64,000 nt of DNA from Ligustrum vulgare (lineage: Eukaryota > Streptophyta > Magnoliopsida > Lamiales > Oleaceae): assembly GCA_963555705.1 (NCBI GenBank), contig OY743184.1, positions 31,568,614-31,632,613 on the forward strand, written 5' to 3'. Positions 59,822-64,000 of the stretch are shown here, piece after piece; position 1 is the stretch's first letter; each line of letters opens with the position of its first letter. The position numbers were made by a program, and so were the translations under genes. The notes beneath the pieces are model-generated. The model saw only the letters and a list, made by a program, of their open reading frames with translations, searched no databases and was not told the origin of the DNA.

Positions 59822-60761
59822 CGTTTATATAAACTAATGCAAGTAATAAAAAAACATTGTTGTTTTCAATAAAATGGGGTTTTTTTATTTTTTATTTATT
59901 TATTTATTTTGGCTATGGTCATCCTTTATGCTATTAAAGTTTTGTATTATTTAATATTTAATATCCATTTTTTATTATTTATTATTTATTTATACATTTT
60001 TTTTCTCGAGGTTAATGTTTATGTATGGTTTTTTATGGATCATTTATCCAAATAAGATGAATAATTGGACTTTCCACCTACCCATATAACTATTTCTATA
60101 AGTTTAATTTTATTATTTAAACTATGCTTTTAACCACATAATTTCGAAAATATGAAATGACATACAAATAATCGAATGAAGAGACGACTTCTTCAGTCCA
60201 AATAAAATAATATTATCCAGGATAATATTTCTGCTCATTCAAATTTATAAAAGATCTCTAATTTCTGATATGAAAATGAAAAGATAAAAATAAGCATCAT
60301 ATAGTTGGATAACCAAATTTTTTATATTGATTTGAAGAACATATTATGTAACATTCATGAATAGGAAAAAAAAAAAATATCTGTGTGTAATATATATAGA
60401 AATTGTTTCTTACTTTTATTTCTTATTATCATTATTATATTTTAACATTACTAAAAAAAGGATTATTTGTAACGTTGAGCAACACTAACACAATCAATAA
60501 AAATCATTGTGAAATAAGAAGAAATAAATTAATTTATTAAAAATGCATATATATTTTTTAAAGAAGTGTTTTGTAATTTACATTGAATTTTGCTATTGAA
60601 TACCTTTTTGTTTCTTCATATTCTTTCCCATAATATTTAAATTTAATTATTTTCGTTATATATTTCCCACATTTTCATTAATTATTAAATATATTTAATT
60701 ACTTATTCATTAATTAATTGTTATAATTTTTTCCCGTGCAACGCACGGGTGCGAATACTAG
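58087..60761 (+). mobile_element. Composite Helitron: type 1 copy c plus type 2 copy ii
   Basis: It begins TATATATAATAATAGTATAG immediately after the CTAG of the preceding copy. The type 1 part has an internal deletion of about 120 bp near 58265 and runs to ATGAGAA(TCTTAA)n. At 59383 a type 2 sequence begins (TCTTAATATATATAATAGCT) and ends at hairpin CCCGTGCAACGCACGGG (60733-60749) and CTAG (60758-60761). Only one terminator exists for both parts. Non-coding. Confidence 0.8.
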
Positions 60762-61126
60762 TATATATAATAACAACATAGCCGTCACATAAATTCACAC
60801 ATAGTTTCCCGTCATTTTTACCTGCTATTTTAGGAAACTTTATAATTTTATTAATTATTTTAATAATTCAATTAGGAAACTTCAATTAATGCAAAATTAA
60901 TTATAGGTAGCATATAATAAATGACTTATTGATTTGTAAAAAATAAAAAATCTATAAATAGATCAAATTGTATATTATTTTTGTTCTTTTGATAATTATT
61001 GTAATATTTTGAAGTAAAAAAATATGCAATATGGGTGTCAAATTCAAGATCTTAACGAGAAGTTTAATACAAGCTAACAAATGAAAACAAATTCTAAATA
61101 TATCATTCGTAAAATTGTCTCAAATA
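60762..61126 (+). mobile_element. Helitron type 1, copy d (365-bp 5' fragment)
   Basis: It begins TATATATAATAACAACATAG directly after CTAG and stops at CTCAAATAA where the next copy begins with TCTTAATCTTAATATATA. The same junction point inside other copies reads on uninterrupted (AAATAATAAAGGTAAAAGC). Confidence 0.8.
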
Positions 61127-63437
61127 ATCTTAATCTTAATATATATAATAACAACGTAGCCGTCACATAAATTCGCACATAGTTTCCCGTCATTTTTGCC
61201 TGCTATTTTAGGAAACTTTATAATTTTATTAATTATTTTAATAATTGAATTAGGAAACTTCAATTAATGCAAAATTAATTATAGGTGACATATCATAAAT
61301 GACTTATTGATTTGTAAAAAATAAAAAATATATAAATAGATCAAATTGTATATTATTTTTATTCTTTTGATAATTATTGTAATATTGTGAAGTAAAAAAA
61401 TATGCAATATGGGTGTCAAATTCAAGATCTTAACGAGAAGTTTAATACAAGCTAACAAATGAAAACAAACTCTAAATATATCATTCGTAAAATTGTCTCA
61501 AATAATAAAGGTAAAAGCTTAATTTATACTTTTTACTTTTTCCAATATCCAATCTTTTTAATTTATCTCATTTAAATCATAAAATGATATCTATCTTTTC
61601 TTACATAACTTCAATTTGACATAAATGATTAATTTCATATTTTTTTTCTTATCAAATTAAAAAAAATAATAGATATCCAATCTTTCTAAGTAAATTCAAT
61701 TAAAATATTTTAATTTCTACAACTTTAGATTTCGACAAATTTTTTGATAATTTTGAAATTAATTTTATAAATTTACTCATTTTGTTCATTTATCTATTTT
61801 TTAATTTTATAAATTCAAAAGAACATCAATCTGTAAAATATATACTAAAGACTTTAACAATTAATTCATTAAGTTCTATAGAAAATAAAAATATAAGATT
61901 TTATCAAACTTATTCTATTTAAAAGTAAAAATATGGTTAATACATTTATTTAACAGGTACAAAAAATAGTTTTTTGTGTGTGTGTGTAACGTGACCATTT
62001 TTAATACTTGGTGAAAAATAAAATGTCACGTTTTATTTGAATCATTGAATAGGAGTAAGTTTGACATTGATATTGATATAGACTATAGAAATAGTTTTAA
62101 ATGTGTGATTGAAAGTGAAAGAAAGTAGTATAAAAAATAAAATAATTGTCAAATCAATCAATTGAGTGGTTCAAAATTGATTTTCTTTTTTTAGAATGTG
62201 TGGTTAAAAAGTATTATGTGCAATTGTGAAAAATTAGTTTTTAAATAATATGTGGTTGTGAATGAACATTAAAAAAAATTATTTTTAAATAATCAATTCT
62301 ATATAAATAATTAACCGGGTCCCACTTTGACAGGGTTCCATCCTCCCATCACAATTAGCTTCCCTTCAGTATTGGAAACCTAGCAGAACAAAGGTAACAC
62401 ATGTAACGATACAATAATTTTGTCGTCCTTTATTGTCCAATATGACATAATAAAAGTATTTCATAATTTATTTAATTATTTTGAAATGTAAAAAAAATAA
62501 AAACAGGATTTATTTAAAGAAAAATGAGAATCTTAATCTTAATCTTAATCTTAATATATATAATAACAGGATAGTTGGCTCCTATTTTCCCGCCAAAACT
62601 GCTGTCATATTTTTTTATTTTTTTTAAAAAATGGGTCAAAATATGGTTTTTCGTTGTCTGGTGCAATATCATTAATTAATAAACTATCATTAATATCAAT
62701 TGCACGTGGATCAATGTATTGATACTGACAAAATGTTTAATCTTTTTTTATAGTAAATTTTTTTTTATCGTATAAAATTTTTTTGATCGTAAAATGTGTA
62801 ATAATTTGTATAATGCAAATGGTCCATGCACATTAATATTTATTGTATGTTATATTATGAAACAGTTAACGTCCAAGGAGTGTTGAGAATATTTCTAACT
62901 AAAAATTTTTATATGGCTAAAAAATTATATATATATATATTTCGTTTATATAAACTAATGCAAGTAATAAAAAAACATTGTTGTTTTCAATAAAATGGGG
63001 TTTTTTTATTTTTTATTTATTTATTTATTTTGGCTATGGGCGTCCTTTATGCTATTAAAGCTTTGTATTATTTAATATTTAATATCCATTTTTTTTTATT
63101 TATTATTTATTTATACATTTTTTTTCTCGAGGTTAATGTTTATGTATGGTTTTTTATGGATCATTTATCCAAATAAGATGAATAATTGGACTTTCCACCT
63201 ACCCATATAACTATTTCTATAAGTTTAATTTTATTATTTAAACTATGCTTTTAACCACATAATTTCGAAAATATGCAATGCCATACAAATAATCGAATGA
63301 AGAGACGACTTCTTCAGTCCAAATAAAATAATATTATCCAATAGGATTACTCTTTTCAATATACCAAAATTATTCACTAATTTTACAATATATTTTGTAC
63401 GATAGAATATCCGTGCATCGCACGGGTGATGCACTAG
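61127..63437 (+). mobile_element. Composite Helitron: type 1 copy e plus type 2 copy iii with a new 3' end
   Basis: The type 1 part is near identical to copy a. At 62549 type 2 sequence begins and matches copies i and ii for about 790 bp up to AATAATATTATCCA (63340). The last 97 bp are different and end in hairpin CCGTGCATCGCACGG (63411-63425) and ACTAG (63437). The 3' terminus has thus been exchanged. Non-coding. Confidence 0.82.
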
Positions 63438-64000
63438 TAATTAATTAAAACCCCCAAACCTCATACAATACAAACAAACCAAACACAGGCTCTTTTCCTC
63501 CCCTCCCAGTCTTGGTACTCTCTCTCTCTGTCTTCTCAAGCTCCGGTGACACAACGGGCGATGGCGGTAACACAGTATTTTTGATTGGCGGAGATGAAGT
63601 CAGCAGCGACGCCGCCTCCTGTGCATATCGCGCCTCTTGTGTGGTGGTCCGATAAGTTTGGTGGTCGGATGTGTGTGTAGAGTAAGGAAGCTGAAGCAAT
63701 GATGGTTGGTGGTGGTGAGAATGCTTTGGTGTGTGTGACATAGGAAAATCTATGTGTTGGAGTGTAGATCTATGGGTATTGTGAATCTGCAGTTGCGTCG
63801 ATCTACATGTGACGGCGGTGGCACTGGTTACTATTTTTTGAAGTATTGTTTGTGCGCAGCGGTGATGTCGGCCGTCGCTGGTCACTGAGGTGATGTCGGT
63901 CGTCGACCTCGCTTGCGGTGGTGGCAGGTGTCCAAAAAGAACCATGGTCGCGGATAGGGATAGGGACCTTAGGCTGTAAATTAATTGATTTCGAGGACTT
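63438..64000. other. GC-richer flank after the Helitron block
   Basis: TAATTAATTAAAACCCCC, then a (CT)n-like stretch and GGCGATGGCGG-type text, similar in style to the LTR leaders at 5070 and 20150. A 166-codon minus-strand frame (63945-63445) is Ser/Thr/His-rich with no recognisable domain and is probably chance. It could be the inner part of the MULE-like element cut at 56570. Confidence 0.4.

Noticed and set aside
63445..63945. 166-codon minus-strand frame as a gene
   Set aside because: Low-complexity Ser/Thr/His composition, no domain, in LTR-like or MULE-interior sequence.

Overview
The window looks like repeat-rich, AT-rich nuclear DNA of a flowering plant, most likely a eudicot. The evidence is initiator-Met-tRNA-type and TGGCGCC-type primer-binding sites, plant LTR-retrotransposon lineages, MULE and DUF1985 gene pieces, hAT-type MITEs, and Helitrons ending in a GC hairpin plus CTAG. 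No intact host gene, rRNA, tRNA or bacterial-style operon was recognised. Almost everything that can be explained is a transposable element or an element inserted in another.

Layout. 1-5 kb: a solo LTR (44-2234, exact 5-bp target duplication) lies beside a broken DUF1985 gene (about 2165-3500, minus strand), followed by AT-rich DNA and a 210-bp tandem duplication. 5-14.65 kb: five levels of nesting. An old LTR is split by a MULE-like element (6180-14439, exact 10-bp target duplication). That element holds a Tat/Athila-type LTR, which holds two TIR elements, one of which holds a SIRE-type LTR. 14.7-19 kb: a decayed Ty1/copia remnant with a 1.56-kb solo LTR inside. 19.0-25.8 kb: a solo LTR split by a complete gag-only LTR element (20963-25358, exact 5-bp target duplication, minus strand). 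26.7-36.8 kb: the 3' part of a Tat/Athila-type element whose LTR was split by a nearly intact CRM-like chromovirus (28117-35038, minus strand). Its LTRs are both 878 bp with about 13 differences. Its 1,608-residue gag-pol frame has one internal TGA, and the Pol C-terminus is coded by the 3' LTR. 36.8-39.3 kb: simple repeats, a Stowaway-like end, a minisatellite and a MULE transposase N-terminal fragment. 39.36-47.0 kb: a very young but non-coding LTR retrotransposon (minus strand) of the same family as the solo LTR at 44-2234.

48.0-63.4 kb is mostly Helitrons, all in one orientation and largely head to tail. There are six terminator hairpins ending in CTAG. Several members share a 5' half but carry different 3' ends, and one carries a first exon resembling the RPA70-like genes of plant Helitrons. 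A 134-bp hAT-type MITE with a perfect 8-bp target duplication sits in this block.

Functionally, only the CRM-like element approaches coding competence. The young 39-47 kb element and the gag-only element must have been copied by proteins supplied from elsewhere. The Helitron block suggests repeated rolling-circle insertion at, or read-through across, earlier Helitron ends. All calls were made by eye; lineage names rest on recognised motifs and not on database searches.
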